A DNA stretch of 64,000 nt from Onishia niordana (lineage in GTDB: Bacteria; Pseudomonadota; Gammaproteobacteria; Pseudomonadales; Halomonadaceae), in assembly GCF_004798965.1 (NCBI RefSeq), contig NZ_SDSD01000001.1:434001-498000 (forward strand), written 5' to 3'. Below are positions 18,488 through 26,500 of the stretch, one piece after another. The notes below the pieces were generated by a model, which did no database searches, was not told the DNA's origin, and saw nothing but the letters and a program-made list of their open reading frames with translations. How positions within the stretch are numbered: the first letter of the stretch is position 1; each line of letters begins with the position of its first letter. The position numbers and the translations under genes are program-made.

Positions 18488-18955
18488 TCAGGGCCCCACC
18501 AGGGACTCGCGACACTCACGTCGATACGCGGCGGTCAGCTCGCGTCGACGCGCCCGCAGCCGATTGCCGCGAGGTTCCTGGTAGCCGGCGCGCAGCTCGC
18601 GCTGAACGGCCTCGAGACGGCGCTCGAGGCTATCGCAGTGAGCGTCCTGCCCACCTGCCGAGGGTTGCGATCGTTGAGCGGATGGCCTGGGTGATGATAG
18701 CGGCCGATAGGGAGAGTCTTCGGGGGGACGCATGGTGTTGAGATCCGGTAGATCATCAAGCGCGCGGCGCTCGGCCCCAGCGGCGGGGGCATGGTCGGCG
18801 AAGTGCCATTGGCCCTGGTCATCCTGCCAGGAATAGACCTGCGCCTGGGCAACCAACGCCCAGCCTGTCAACACAAGGCAAAGCCCTAGCCGACTCAGGC
18901 ACGGGTATGCCACTGGCCTATGGCGCGCTCGCGCCACTCGCATCACGACTTTCAT
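18488..18955 (-). CDS. DUF4124-domain secreted protein
   Basis: 155 residues from ATG 18955, chosen because GGGAGG lies 8 bp upstream. A long basic N-terminus with a hydrophobic signal segment ends near AQAQ; then comes the DUF4124 motif QVYSWQDDQGQWHFADHAP, an aromatic beta-structured element common in short periplasmic proteins. The C-terminal part has a Pro/Ser-rich linker and an Arg/Glu-rich helix (LERRLEAVQRELRAGYQ). Function is unknown. Confidence 0.75.
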   Translation of the reverse strand: MKVVMRVARARHRPVAYPCLSRLGLCLVLTGWALVAQAQVYSWQDDQGQWHFADHAPAAGAERRALDDLPDLNTMRPPEDSPYRPLSSPRPSAQRSQPSAGGQDAHCDSLERRLEAVQRELRAGYQEPRGNRLRARRRELTAAYRRECRESLVGP

Positions 18956-19040
18956 AGGTTCCACCTCCCTGTGGTTCCTGATCTGCTTTTCACCGATACG
19001 CGGGCTCCCCTATTCCGTGGGGAGGCTTCTCGGCATCTGG

Positions 19041-20336
19041 CTAGACGTTATAGCCCAGAATTCCCGGCAGCCATAGGGCGATGGCCGGAAATATCGCGAC
19101 CAGCGCAAGCGCCGCGCCCATGGCCACGACGAATACCAGCGCCCAGCCCACGGTCTGCTCGAGACGAATCTTCGCTACCTCCGTGGTCACCATCAGATTC
19201 ACCGCGACGGGGGGTGTGAACTGACCGATGGCGATATTCATCGCCAACAGAATACCGAACCACACCGGGTGCCAGCCGAAATGCTCCATTACCGGGATCA
19301 GGATCGGCATCATGATCAGATAGATCGAGATCGCATCCAGCACCATGCCGGCGAGCAACACCGCCAGCATGATCAGCACCAGCAGCCAGACGCCGTTGTC
19401 GGAAAGGCCAATGATCCACTCGGCCAGATGCCGGAAGGTACCGAGCATGGTACCGGCCCAGGCGAAAATACCTGCAAGCGCAATAATCAACATCACCACC
19501 CCGGTGATGACCGCAGCCTCGCCGAACAGTCGCCACAGTTCCCGCCAGTTAAGTTCACGGGTCAGGAAGACGCCCACGATCACACCATAGGTAACCGCCG
19601 CCACCGCCGCCTCGGTGGGTGTAAAAAGGCCCGAGCGCAGCCCTCCAAGGATCAGCACCGGCGCGAACAGCGCCGGCAGGGCCTGGCGAAAGCTCTCACC
19701 CAACGCCGGGCGCGCCACGTTCTCAGGCGCTTCCCAGCGGTAGCGCCGCGACAACCACCAGGCCGGGACCAACAGCGCCGCGCCAGCCAGCATGCCCGGG
19801 AAAAGCCCGGCCGCGAACAGCGCGCGCAGATCGACACCCGGCACCACGATCGAATACAGGATCAGCGCCACCGAGGGCGGAATCAGGATCGCCGTTGAGG
19901 CGGATGCCGCAATCAGCGTCGCCGAGAACGGCTTGGGGTAGCCCGCCCGGGTCATGCTCGGCAGCATCACCATGGCCACGGCCGCCGCATCGGCAGGCCC
20001 CGAGCCACTCATGCCGCCCATGATCATGCACACCAGCACCGCCACCAGAGCGAGTCCGCCATGGCGCGGGCCTATCAAGGCCTGGGCGAAACGCACCAAA
20101 CGGGCGGCCACTCCCGCACGCTCGAAGATCAGGCCCGTGAGGATAAACAGCGGTATGGCGATCAACGGGTACTTGGCGACGCTGTTGTAAGTGTTGGTGC
20201 CAAGCGTCGCCAGCATCGTCGCCGGCAGCCCCATCACGATACCCAGCGCCCCGGAGAGACCCAGCGAAAAGGCCACCGGCACGCCGGCGATCAGGAGACC
20301 GACGAAGGCCAGGATCATCCAGACATCAGGACTCAT
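19041..20336 (-). CDS. dctM: TRAP transporter large permease DctM
   Basis: 431 residues, the expected length for DctM, with about twelve hydrophobic segments. GGMSGSGPADAAAVAMVMLP near residue 107 and the QFTPPVAVNLMV segment near 370 are the two conserved hairpin motifs that carry ligand and Na+ sites. It forms the membrane part of a tripartite importer with DctQ, whose gene overlaps by 11 bp. Substrate unknown, probably a carboxylate, judged from the receptor. Confidence 0.93.
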   Translation of the reverse strand: MSPDVWMILAFVGLLIAGVPVAFSLGLSGALGIVMGLPATMLATLGTNTYNSVAKYPLIAIPLFILTGLIFERAGVAARLVRFAQALIGPRHGGLALVAVLVCMIMGGMSGSGPADAAAVAMVMLPSMTRAGYPKPFSATLIAASASTAILIPPSVALILYSIVVPGVDLRALFAAGLFPGMLAGAALLVPAWWLSRRYRWEAPENVARPALGESFRQALPALFAPVLILGGLRSGLFTPTEAAVAAVTYGVIVGVFLTRELNWRELWRLFGEAAVITGVVMLIIALAGIFAWAGTMLGTFRHLAEWIIGLSDNGVWLLVLIMLAVLLAGMVLDAISIYLIMMPILIPVMEHFGWHPVWFGILLAMNIAIGQFTPPVAVNLMVTTEVAKIRLEQTVGWALVFVVAMGAALALVAIFPAIALWLPGILGYNV

Positions 20337-20805
20337 CTTGGATGCCTCCGCGCAAGCGATCCAGGCACTGCTGACTGAGGCGTAACAGCATCAACGCAGC
20401 AAGTACCGGCAACCAGATGATGTACCACCATTGCGGCAAGCCAAGCCCCGGGGACAGCGACTGCCAGTGGTATTCCTCCCAGGCAAGCTTGCCACCGAAC
20501 CACACGATCAGCCCAAGCACCGTGGCGCCACATAGCCACTGAAAGACGATCAGTGCCTTGCGCGGCCCCGCCGGCAAGGCACGCTCGAGCAGGCTGATAC
20601 GGATATGACCGTTGCGCCGCAGCGCCACCGAGGCACCGGCAAAGGTCAGCACCACCAGCAGGAACACCGAGAACTCCTCGGTAAAGGCGAAGGATGCATC
20701 CGTCACGTAGCGCACCACGACATTGGCCAGGCTGATCAGGGCGATGATCACCAGCGACAGCGTGGCCAGCACCCGTTCGGGCCGGGCATCGGGAGAATGT
20801 TTCAT
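20326..20805 (-). CDS. dctQ: TRAP transporter small permease DctQ
   Basis: 159 residues from ATG 20805, which has GAGGT upstream; an earlier ATG at 20820 is possible. Four membrane segments, with FAGASVALRRNGHIRI between helices 2 and 3, the family's most conserved stretch. It pairs with DctM. The start lies about 95 bp after the receptor gene, with a stem-loop between. Confidence 0.9.
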   Translation of the reverse strand: MKHSPDARPERVLATLSLVIIALISLANVVVRYVTDASFAFTEEFSVFLLVVLTFAGASVALRRNGHIRISLLERALPAGPRKALIVFQWLCGATVLGLIVWFGGKLAWEEYHWQSLSPGLGLPQWWYIIWLPVLAALMLLRLSQQCLDRLRGGIQDES

Positions 20806-20828
20806 GGAGACCTCGAACATCAAAGCAA

Positions 20829-20849
20829 CGGCCCCCTCAAAGGGGGCCG
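20829..20849 (-). other. Intercistronic stem-loop between dctP and dctQ
   Basis: Perfect 8-bp GC arms CGGCCCCC and GGGGGCCG around a TCAAA loop, placed between the receptor and permease genes. There is no T-run, so it is probably a 3'-end stabiliser or partial terminator rather than an operon end. Confidence 0.6.
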
Positions 20850-20900
20850 GTCAATCGGAGACACGCCTTCATCTCTTCACAACGACAGGGGAACTGATCT

Positions 20901-21908
20901 TCAGTTGGCCGCCATGTCGTCGCGGGCAGCCTGTACCAGTTCCTCGCCGATCTGCTCTTTCCAGGTCGCATAAACGCTCTGGGTCGCCTCGACGAAGGCC
21001 TCGTGCTGTGCGTCGGTGAGCTCCACGATCTCGACACCACGCTCCTCGATCGCCGCCCGCCGCTCGCTCTCTTCGTCGCGCGTCATGGCGATCTCCCACT
21101 CGCCGGCGTCAACGGCGGCCTGGCGCAGCAGGGCCTGATCCTCGGCGGAAAGCGAGCCCCAGACCCGCTGATTGGCCGCGAACACCAGCGGATCGTTCAT
21201 GTAATTCCACAGCGTCAAGTTCGTCTGGCCGACCTGATCGATGCGTGCCACGTCGAAGACCGAGAGCGGATTCTCCTGACCGTCGACGGCACCGGTGGTC
21301 AGTGCCGGCTTGGCATCCGCCCAGCTCATCTGCGTCGGGTTGGCGCCCAGTGCCTCGAAGGTATCCTGAAACAGCGGCGAGCCCACCACACGAATCTTCA
21401 GGCCCTCGAGATCACTCGGCTCATCGATGGGGCCCTGTGAGTTGGAAAGCTGGCGAAAGCCGTTTTCGCCCCAGGCAAGCGGTATCACACCAGCCTCTTC
21501 GATCGCCGCGAAGACCTGCTCGCCGGCCTCACCGCCGGTCACTGCATCGACCGCGGCGTTATCCGGCATGAAGAACGGCAGCGAAAACAGGTTGAGCTCC
21601 GGCACCTGCGGCGACCAATTGATGGTCGAGCCCACTGCCAGATCGATCAGCCCCGAGCGCATGGCCGAGAACTCCCGCGTCTGATCGCCGGACACCAGTT
21701 GGGCATTGGGGTAGACGCGCAGTGTCAGGCGACCGTCAGAGCGCTCCTCGACCAGCTCTGCCCATTTCTCCGCCGCCTGGCCCCAGGGAAAAGCATCCGA
21801 TAGCACGGTCGAAACCGACAGTTCCCGAGCCTGAGCAGACAGTGCCGTACACAGTAGCGCAGTACCGGCCAGGGCCGTGGTCAGGCGAGAAAAGCGAAAC
21901 GTCATCAT
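20901..21908 (-). CDS. dctP: TRAP solute receptor DctP
   Basis: 335 residues. A signal peptide ends near AQARE; the DctP fold follows, with the strand LEGLKIRVVGSPLFQDTFEA holding the arginine that binds a ligand carboxylate in most DctP proteins, and the signature DGQENPLSVF. It captures a probably carboxylated solute in the periplasm for DctQM. It is the first gene of a leftward dctPQM operon; no regulator is adjacent. Confidence 0.93.
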   Translation of the reverse strand: MMTFRFSRLTTALAGTALLCTALSAQARELSVSTVLSDAFPWGQAAEKWAELVEERSDGRLTLRVYPNAQLVSGDQTREFSAMRSGLIDLAVGSTINWSPQVPELNLFSLPFFMPDNAAVDAVTGGEAGEQVFAAIEEAGVIPLAWGENGFRQLSNSQGPIDEPSDLEGLKIRVVGSPLFQDTFEALGANPTQMSWADAKPALTTGAVDGQENPLSVFDVARIDQVGQTNLTLWNYMNDPLVFAANQRVWGSLSAEDQALLRQAAVDAGEWEIAMTRDEESERRAAIEERGVEIVELTDAQHEAFVEATQSVYATWKEQIGEELVQAARDDMAAN

Positions 21909-22216
21909 GTCGTGTCCTTATTGAGGCACCATGACACCTGATGGCCAAGCCTGAGGTGCGGGCCTTCGTTATTGGTATGAATCAATTAGCGAGTCCACGT
22001 GCAGTGTAAATAGAAGCCGAACGAAATGATGCCAAACCAAGGTATGAGGCAACCCGTCGAGATGTCTCACCTGCTTGTCGCCTGTTGGGCGGACGCTATG
22101 GCCTGAACACCTCTCGTCCATGACGCGTCTTTCCCGCACATACCACCTTGGGCAAACGCAGGCCGTAAACTGCTATGCTGCTAACTTTTTCCGCCGACCA
22201 ACCTTAAGGATGAGCC
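21909..22216. promoter_or_regulatory. Divergent intergenic region, dctP / EamA carrier
   Basis: 308 bp without a gene. For the rightward EamA gene, TGCTATGCT (22171-22179) looks like an extended -10 element about 38 bp before the GTG start. The -35 region is not clear. No operator could be recognised for dctP. Confidence 0.35.
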
Positions 22217-23077
22217 GTGCCACTCCGCGACCTGCTACTGGGCCTCTTCGTCATCGCCATCTGGGCGCTGAACATCATCGTCATCAAGCTTGGGGTGGCC
22301 GACCTGCCGCCCCTGCTGCTGACGACTCTGCGCTTCGCGCTGGTGGCAGTGCTGCTGGTGCCCTTTCATCCTGTGCCGCGCCACCAGCTCCCTTTCTTGA
22401 TGCTACTGTCACTGACCTTTGGCAGCCTGCACTTCGCCCTGCTGTTCATCGGCCTGGGTCAGGCCGAGGCCGGCACCGGTGCCCTGCTGGTGCAAATGGG
22501 TACGCCCTTCGCCACGCTGCTGGCGGTGATCTTCCTGCGCGAGCATCTGGACGCGCGTCGGCTGGGTGGCCTGTTGCTGTCCTTCGCTGGCGTCGTGGTA
22601 CTGGCCGGCGGACCTACCCTGCCCTCGCCGCTGCCGCTGGCCCTCTTGCTGCTCAGCGCCCTGGGCTGGGCGATCTCGCAGCTGTTGATCAAGCGCGGGC
22701 CCAAGATTCCACCACTGGCCCTGGCGGGCTGGATAGCCCTGTTCGCGGTTCCCCAGGTGGCACTTGGTTCCTGGTGGTTCGAGACCGGCCACCTCGACGC
22801 CCTGCGCAACGCCGGCTGGGCCGGCTGGGGAGCGGTGGGCTATACCGCGGTGATGTCATCCATCGTCGCCTACGGTATCTGGTACGGGCTGCTGCGACGC
22901 CACCCGGTGAGTCGTGTCACGCCGCTGACGCTGTTGATGCCGGTGGGGGCGGTACTGCTGGGTGCCTGGCTGCTCGGCGATAGCCTGGGCATCAACAAGC
23001 TAGCCGGCGGCGGTCTGGTGCTTGCCGGGCTGGCGTTGATCATCCTCCAGCCGGCACGCCAAAAAGCCACCTCTTGA
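22217..23077 (+). CDS. EamA-family (DMT) transporter
   Basis: 286 residues, starting at GTG 22217 with AAGGA at 6-bp spacing. Two EamA repeats of five helices each: the first begins LLLGLFVIAIWALNIIVI, the second near residue 145 (LALLLLSALGWAISQLLI). Family members export amino acids or metabolites such as O-acetylserine, cysteine or threonine; the substrate is not readable here. The gene is single and converges on a DUF192 gene with only 3 bp between stop codons. Confidence 0.88.
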   Translation: MPLRDLLLGLFVIAIWALNIIVIKLGVADLPPLLLTTLRFALVAVLLVPFHPVPRHQLPFLMLLSLTFGSLHFALLFIGLGQAEAGTGALLVQMGTPFATLLAVIFLREHLDARRLGGLLLSFAGVVVLAGGPTLPSPLPLALLLLSALGWAISQLLIKRGPKIPPLALAGWIALFAVPQVALGSWWFETGHLDALRNAGWAGWGAVGYTAVMSSIVAYGIWYGLLRRHPVSRVTPLTLLMPVGAVLLGAWLLGDSLGINKLAGGGLVLAGLALIILQPARQKATS

Positions 23078-23080
23078 GCG

Positions 23081-23668
23081 TCAGGGGCGGCACTGCTCAT
23101 GCAAATGCTCGTCCGCCAGGTGCTTTGCCTGAGCGGGCAGGCTGACACAGTCGCCGACCTTGATGCCACGCTCGGCGAAGTAGCCGGCATTGACCTCCAG
23201 TGCCGCCAGATATCTCACACCGGCGCGATAGGCACGGCACTCTCCGGAGGCATCAGCGTCGCAGGGGGTCATCTGGCGGATGGCGGCGATACGCCCTTGG
23301 CTATCGATGAAGGCGATATCCAGGGGAATCAGGGTGCGATACATCCAGAAGCCGCTGTCCGGCGACTGGGGGCGCGAATAGAGAAACAGCATGCCGGCCC
23401 CTGGCGCCAAGTGTTCGCGTCCCATCAAGCCATTGGCCCGCTGCTGCGGGCTTTCGGCCAGCTCCACCTTGAGGCGCGACGGGCCATGAGCGCCGTGAAT
23501 GGCCAGGGTCGTCGTCTCATAGTGAATCTCCTCGGCAAGCGCCAGGCCGTCTGACCAGCCGCTCAGCGGCAGCAACGCGCTTACGCCAAGGACGCCGCCG
23601 GCGGCGGCCGCCCCTGTCAAAAAACGACGACGGCTCATACCGATGGCAGTGCTGATGGAATCGTTCAT
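23081..23668 (-). CDS. DUF192 protein with twin-arginine signal
   Basis: 195 residues. A Tat-type leader (SRRRFLTGAAAAGG) is followed by a DUF192 domain: ESPQQRANGLMGREHL, a SGFWMYRTLIPLDIAFID segment and a C-terminal EVNAGYFAERGIKVGD motif. DUF192 proteins are small exported proteins of unknown biochemical function. The gene starts 16 bp after the modC stop on the same strand and is probably cotranscribed with modABC. Tat export without an obvious cofactor motif is notable. Confidence 0.85.
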   Translation of the reverse strand: MNDSISTAIGMSRRRFLTGAAAAGGVLGVSALLPLSGWSDGLALAEEIHYETTTLAIHGAHGPSRLKVELAESPQQRANGLMGREHLAPGAGMLFLYSRPQSPDSGFWMYRTLIPLDIAFIDSQGRIAAIRQMTPCDADASGECRAYRAGVRYLAALEVNAGYFAERGIKVGDCVSLPAQAKHLADEHLHEQCRP

Positions 23669-23684
23669 GCGTGGCTCTCTCGCA

Positions 23685-24842
23685 TCATGATGATGCTCCT
23701 TGCATCAGGTGGATACCGCTAGCTAGCAGCGAAACCTGCACGATTTCGCCTCTCGCCAGCCCATTGCGACGGGCGGCATGAGTGGTGATTTCAAAACGCA
23801 GTGTCTCTACGTCATGCCCGAAGGCCAGGGTGATGTGCGTCACCCCCCCAAGCACCACCATTTCCTGCACACGGCCTTCTACCGGGTTTTCTCGCTCGCC
23901 CCGTGATGGTCGGCCACGCCGATGCAACACCACATCCGAGGGAGGCAGGTACCAGCGCAGGGTCTGCCCGAGCATTGCCTCCTCGAGGCCTTGATCGACT
24001 TCCAGCCAATAGGAGCCCCAGGCCAGCCGACGGGCACCGTCGACCTCGACCACCTCGCCACTGAAGACGTTATGGCGGTCCAGCAGCCGGGCGATCTGCG
24101 GTGATGCAGGAGCGCGAAACAGGGTTTCCGGCGGCCCACTCTGCAGCGTCTTGCCCCCGTGCAGCACGCACAGTCGGTCGGCCAGGGAGCTGGCCTCCTC
24201 GAGGTCATGGGTGACCAGCACCATGGGAATGGTCAGGGTTTCACGCAACAGGGCCAGTTCGCGCTGCAGGCGTCGCCGAGTCACCTGGTCCACGGCCGAG
24301 AAGGGTTCGTCGAGCAGCAACACGCGCGGCTTGCGAGCAAGGGCGCGGGCCACGGCCACCCGCTGGCGCTGGCCACCAGAGAGCTGGTGAGGAAAGCGGT
24401 CTTCGAGTCCTTCGAGGCGCACCCGGGACAGCCAGGCATGAGCCGTGGCTAACCGCGCGTCCTCAGCGCTCTCTTCCACCGCCAGCAGGACATTGTCACG
24501 GGCACTCAGGTGAGGAAAGAGGGCATAGTCCTGAAAGACGAAGCCGATGCGTCGCGCCTGGACGCTGAGCGAATGCCCACGCTCGGCATCGAACCAGGCC
24601 TCGCCACCGCAGTGAATATGGCCACCACTCACCCGGGTCAGGCCGGCGATCGCGCGAAGCAGCGTGGTCTTGCCGCTGCCGGATGGCCCGACAAGCCCCA
24701 GAAGTTCGCCCGGCGCGCAGCTAAAGTCAGCCGCCAGCGGAATGGGGCCGGCCTGATGCAGCGAGACATTGAGCCCCTCGCCATGGCCCTCATTGAGACC
24801 GGCTCCAGCGGTCTTCTGATCACCGTGTCCGCGCTCAGCCAT
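23685..24842 (-). CDS. modC: Molybdate ABC transporter ATP-binding protein
   Basis: 385 residues from ATG 24842, preceded by GAGGAGG; longer in-frame starts lack such a site. Walker A GPSGSGKTT, signature LSGGQRQR, Walker B VLLLDEPFSAVD, and a C-terminal Mop/TOBE molybdate-binding domain from about residue 290 to the end (RVQEMVVLGGVTHITLAF). It powers molybdate import with ModB and ModA. Its start overlaps the modB stop by 8 bp. Molybdate supply fits the several Moco-related proteins in this window. Confidence 0.93.
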   Translation of the reverse strand: MAERGHGDQKTAGAGLNEGHGEGLNVSLHQAGPIPLAADFSCAPGELLGLVGPSGSGKTTLLRAIAGLTRVSGGHIHCGGEAWFDAERGHSLSVQARRIGFVFQDYALFPHLSARDNVLLAVEESAEDARLATAHAWLSRVRLEGLEDRFPHQLSGGQRQRVAVARALARKPRVLLLDEPFSAVDQVTRRRLQRELALLRETLTIPMVLVTHDLEEASSLADRLCVLHGGKTLQSGPPETLFRAPASPQIARLLDRHNVFSGEVVEVDGARRLAWGSYWLEVDQGLEEAMLGQTLRWYLPPSDVVLHRRGRPSRGERENPVEGRVQEMVVLGGVTHITLAFGHDVETLRFEITTHAARRNGLARGEIVQVSLLASGIHLMQGASS

Positions 24843-25500
24843 GGCGACGTCCTCCTCGCCGGGAAAGCCCATAGACAATGCCGATGGTCAGAAACGAGAT
24901 ACCCAGCAACAGCAATGACATACGAGCGGCACCGGCCTCATCGAAGGCCTGGACGCGGTCGTAGATAGCAATCGACAGGGTGCGCGTCTCGCCATCAATG
25001 GCGCCGCCCACCATCAGGATCACCCCGAACTCACCCAGCGTGTGGGCGAACATCAGGGCCAGCGCCGATACCACCCCTGAGCGCACCAGCGGCAACTCGA
25101 TGCGCCAGAAGGTCTGGCGTGGCGATAGGCCACTACACCAGGCAGCCTCACGCAAGGTATCCGGCACCGCCTCAAAGGCGCGCTGAATGGGCTGCACGGC
25201 GAAGGGCAGGTTGACCAGTAGCGAGGCCAGCAGGATGCCGGTGAAGGTGAAATTCAGGCTAGTACCGGCAAGTGACTGCCAGAGCCCGCCCAAGGGACCA
25301 TCGCCGGCAAAGGCCAGCATCAGATAGAACCCGAGTACCGTGGGTGGCATCACCAGCGGCAGCGCCACTAGCGCTTCGAACAACGCTCGCCGACGCTGTA
25401 TCCGAGCCAGGCGGCGCCCGAGCCACAACCCAACCGGCAGCAAAATCAGGCAAGTGCCCAACGCCAAGCGCAACGAAACAGATAGAGCGCTCCAGTCCAT
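24835..25500 (-). CDS. modB: Molybdate ABC transporter permease
   Basis: 221 residues, about five membrane helices. The EAA loop near residue 135-155 (REAAWCSGLSPRQTFWRIEL) contacts ModC; AHTLGEFGVILMVGG is also typical of ModB. The ATG overlaps the modA stop by one base (TGATG). Confidence 0.93.
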   Translation of the reverse strand: MDWSALSVSLRLALGTCLILLPVGLWLGRRLARIQRRRALFEALVALPLVMPPTVLGFYLMLAFAGDGPLGGLWQSLAGTSLNFTFTGILLASLLVNLPFAVQPIQRAFEAVPDTLREAAWCSGLSPRQTFWRIELPLVRSGVVSALALMFAHTLGEFGVILMVGGAIDGETRTLSIAIYDRVQAFDEAGAARMSLLLLGISFLTIGIVYGLSRRGGRRHG

Positions 25501-26348
25501 CAGGGCGCGCCCATGTCCGGCACGCCAAAGCCATAGTCGCGCAACACACGCCTGGCGGCGTCACTCTGGAGATAGGCATAAAAGGCCTCGGCGGTTTCCC
25601 CGGCTCCCTGCACAAGCGCCATACGCTGATACAGGGGAGAATGCCAGGCCTCGGGGATCAGCACATAGTCGCCTTGTTTGGCCAGGGCCGGCGAGCGCGC
25701 CAGCGAATAGGCCACCAGACCGCCGCGGGTGTCCGCAGACAGCGCGAAGCGTGCCGCCTGAGCGACGTTCTCGCCCATCACTTGCAAGGGCCGACTGGCA
25801 TCCCATAGTCCCTCGTGTTCAAGGACTTGACGCGCCGCCACGCCATAGGGGGCATGCTCGGGATTGGCCAGCGCGATACGCGAGCGCGTGCCGTCAGCCT
25901 GCCAGGTCTTAACGGCTGCCTGCACCGCAGCAAGCGGCGCCTCTTCGGGGGGCAGCTCGCTCTTCTGGCCCTCGCTTTCTTGCCCTTGCTCCTGTCGACC
26001 CGAGCGTTGCAGCCAGACCAGGCGACCGCGGGCGTAACGCACCCCGGCATCACGGGTCTTGCCGGCCTCATGAAGGGCCTGAACATAGCCTTCGTTGGCC
26101 GACAGGAAAAGCTCGAAGGGCGCGCCCTGAGCGATCTGACGGCGGAAGTTGCCCGACGATCCCACATTGAGGATCACCTGACGGCCGCTGGCGCCTTGAA
26201 AGTCATCGGCGATTTCGGTCAGGGCAAACTGCAGGCTCGACGCCACGGCGATGCGGGGCACCTCATTGGCCATGGCGAATGGCGCCATGACAAGGCTTGA
26301 GATCATCAGCCACTGTGCCAACCGCCGCATCAACGAGCGCATAGTCAA
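25500..26348 (-). CDS. modA: Molybdate-binding periplasmic protein
   Basis: 282 residues with a signal peptide ending near AMA. Visible ModA landmarks are AVASSLQFALTEIADDF at the mature N-terminus, NVGSSGNFRRQIAQGAPFEL (oxyanion-binding Ser) and ALANPEHAPYGVAARQVLE. A Gly/Glu-rich insertion near residues 125-145 is unusual (a run of Gln, Glu and Ser) and probably a surface loop. It is the first gene of modABC; no ModE-type palindrome could be recognised upstream, though other palindromes lie there. Confidence 0.93.
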   Translation of the reverse strand: MTMRSLMRRLAQWLMISSLVMAPFAMANEVPRIAVASSLQFALTEIADDFQGASGRQVILNVGSSGNFRRQIAQGAPFELFLSANEGYVQALHEAGKTRDAGVRYARGRLVWLQRSGRQEQGQESEGQKSELPPEEAPLAAVQAAVKTWQADGTRSRIALANPEHAPYGVAARQVLEHEGLWDASRPLQVMGENVAQAARFALSADTRGGLVAYSLARSPALAKQGDYVLIPEAWHSPLYQRMALVQGAGETAEAFYAYLQSDAARRVLRDYGFGVPDMGAP

Positions 26349-26456
26349 ATCCTTGTTCGAGGCTCAAGAGTAAAAATGAAAAACAGGAGGCGCATATCAT
26401 CACAGCGGCTCTGCGGCAGCAACGCGGCCGGCAATTCCGAGCGGCAATGCCACGGT

Positions 26457-26479
26457 ATGATGTCACATCATTGCAATGA
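26457..26479. promoter_or_regulatory. Overlapping palindromes between modA and EAL/GGDEF gene
   Basis: ATGATGTCACATCAT (26457-26471, perfect 7-bp arms around C) overlaps the perfect 12-bp palindrome TCATTGCAATGA (26468-26479). They sit 22 bp before the GTG start of the EAL protein and about 110 bp upstream of modA. The regulator is unknown. Confidence 0.45.
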
Positions 26480-26500
26480 GACTAATACAACCTAAAGGCT

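Noticed and set aside
22075..22983. Rightward 302-codon frame overlapping the EamA gene
   Set aside because: It is an out-of-frame reading of the EamA gene, rich in Ala/Arg/Pro, without transmembrane pattern or ribosome site.
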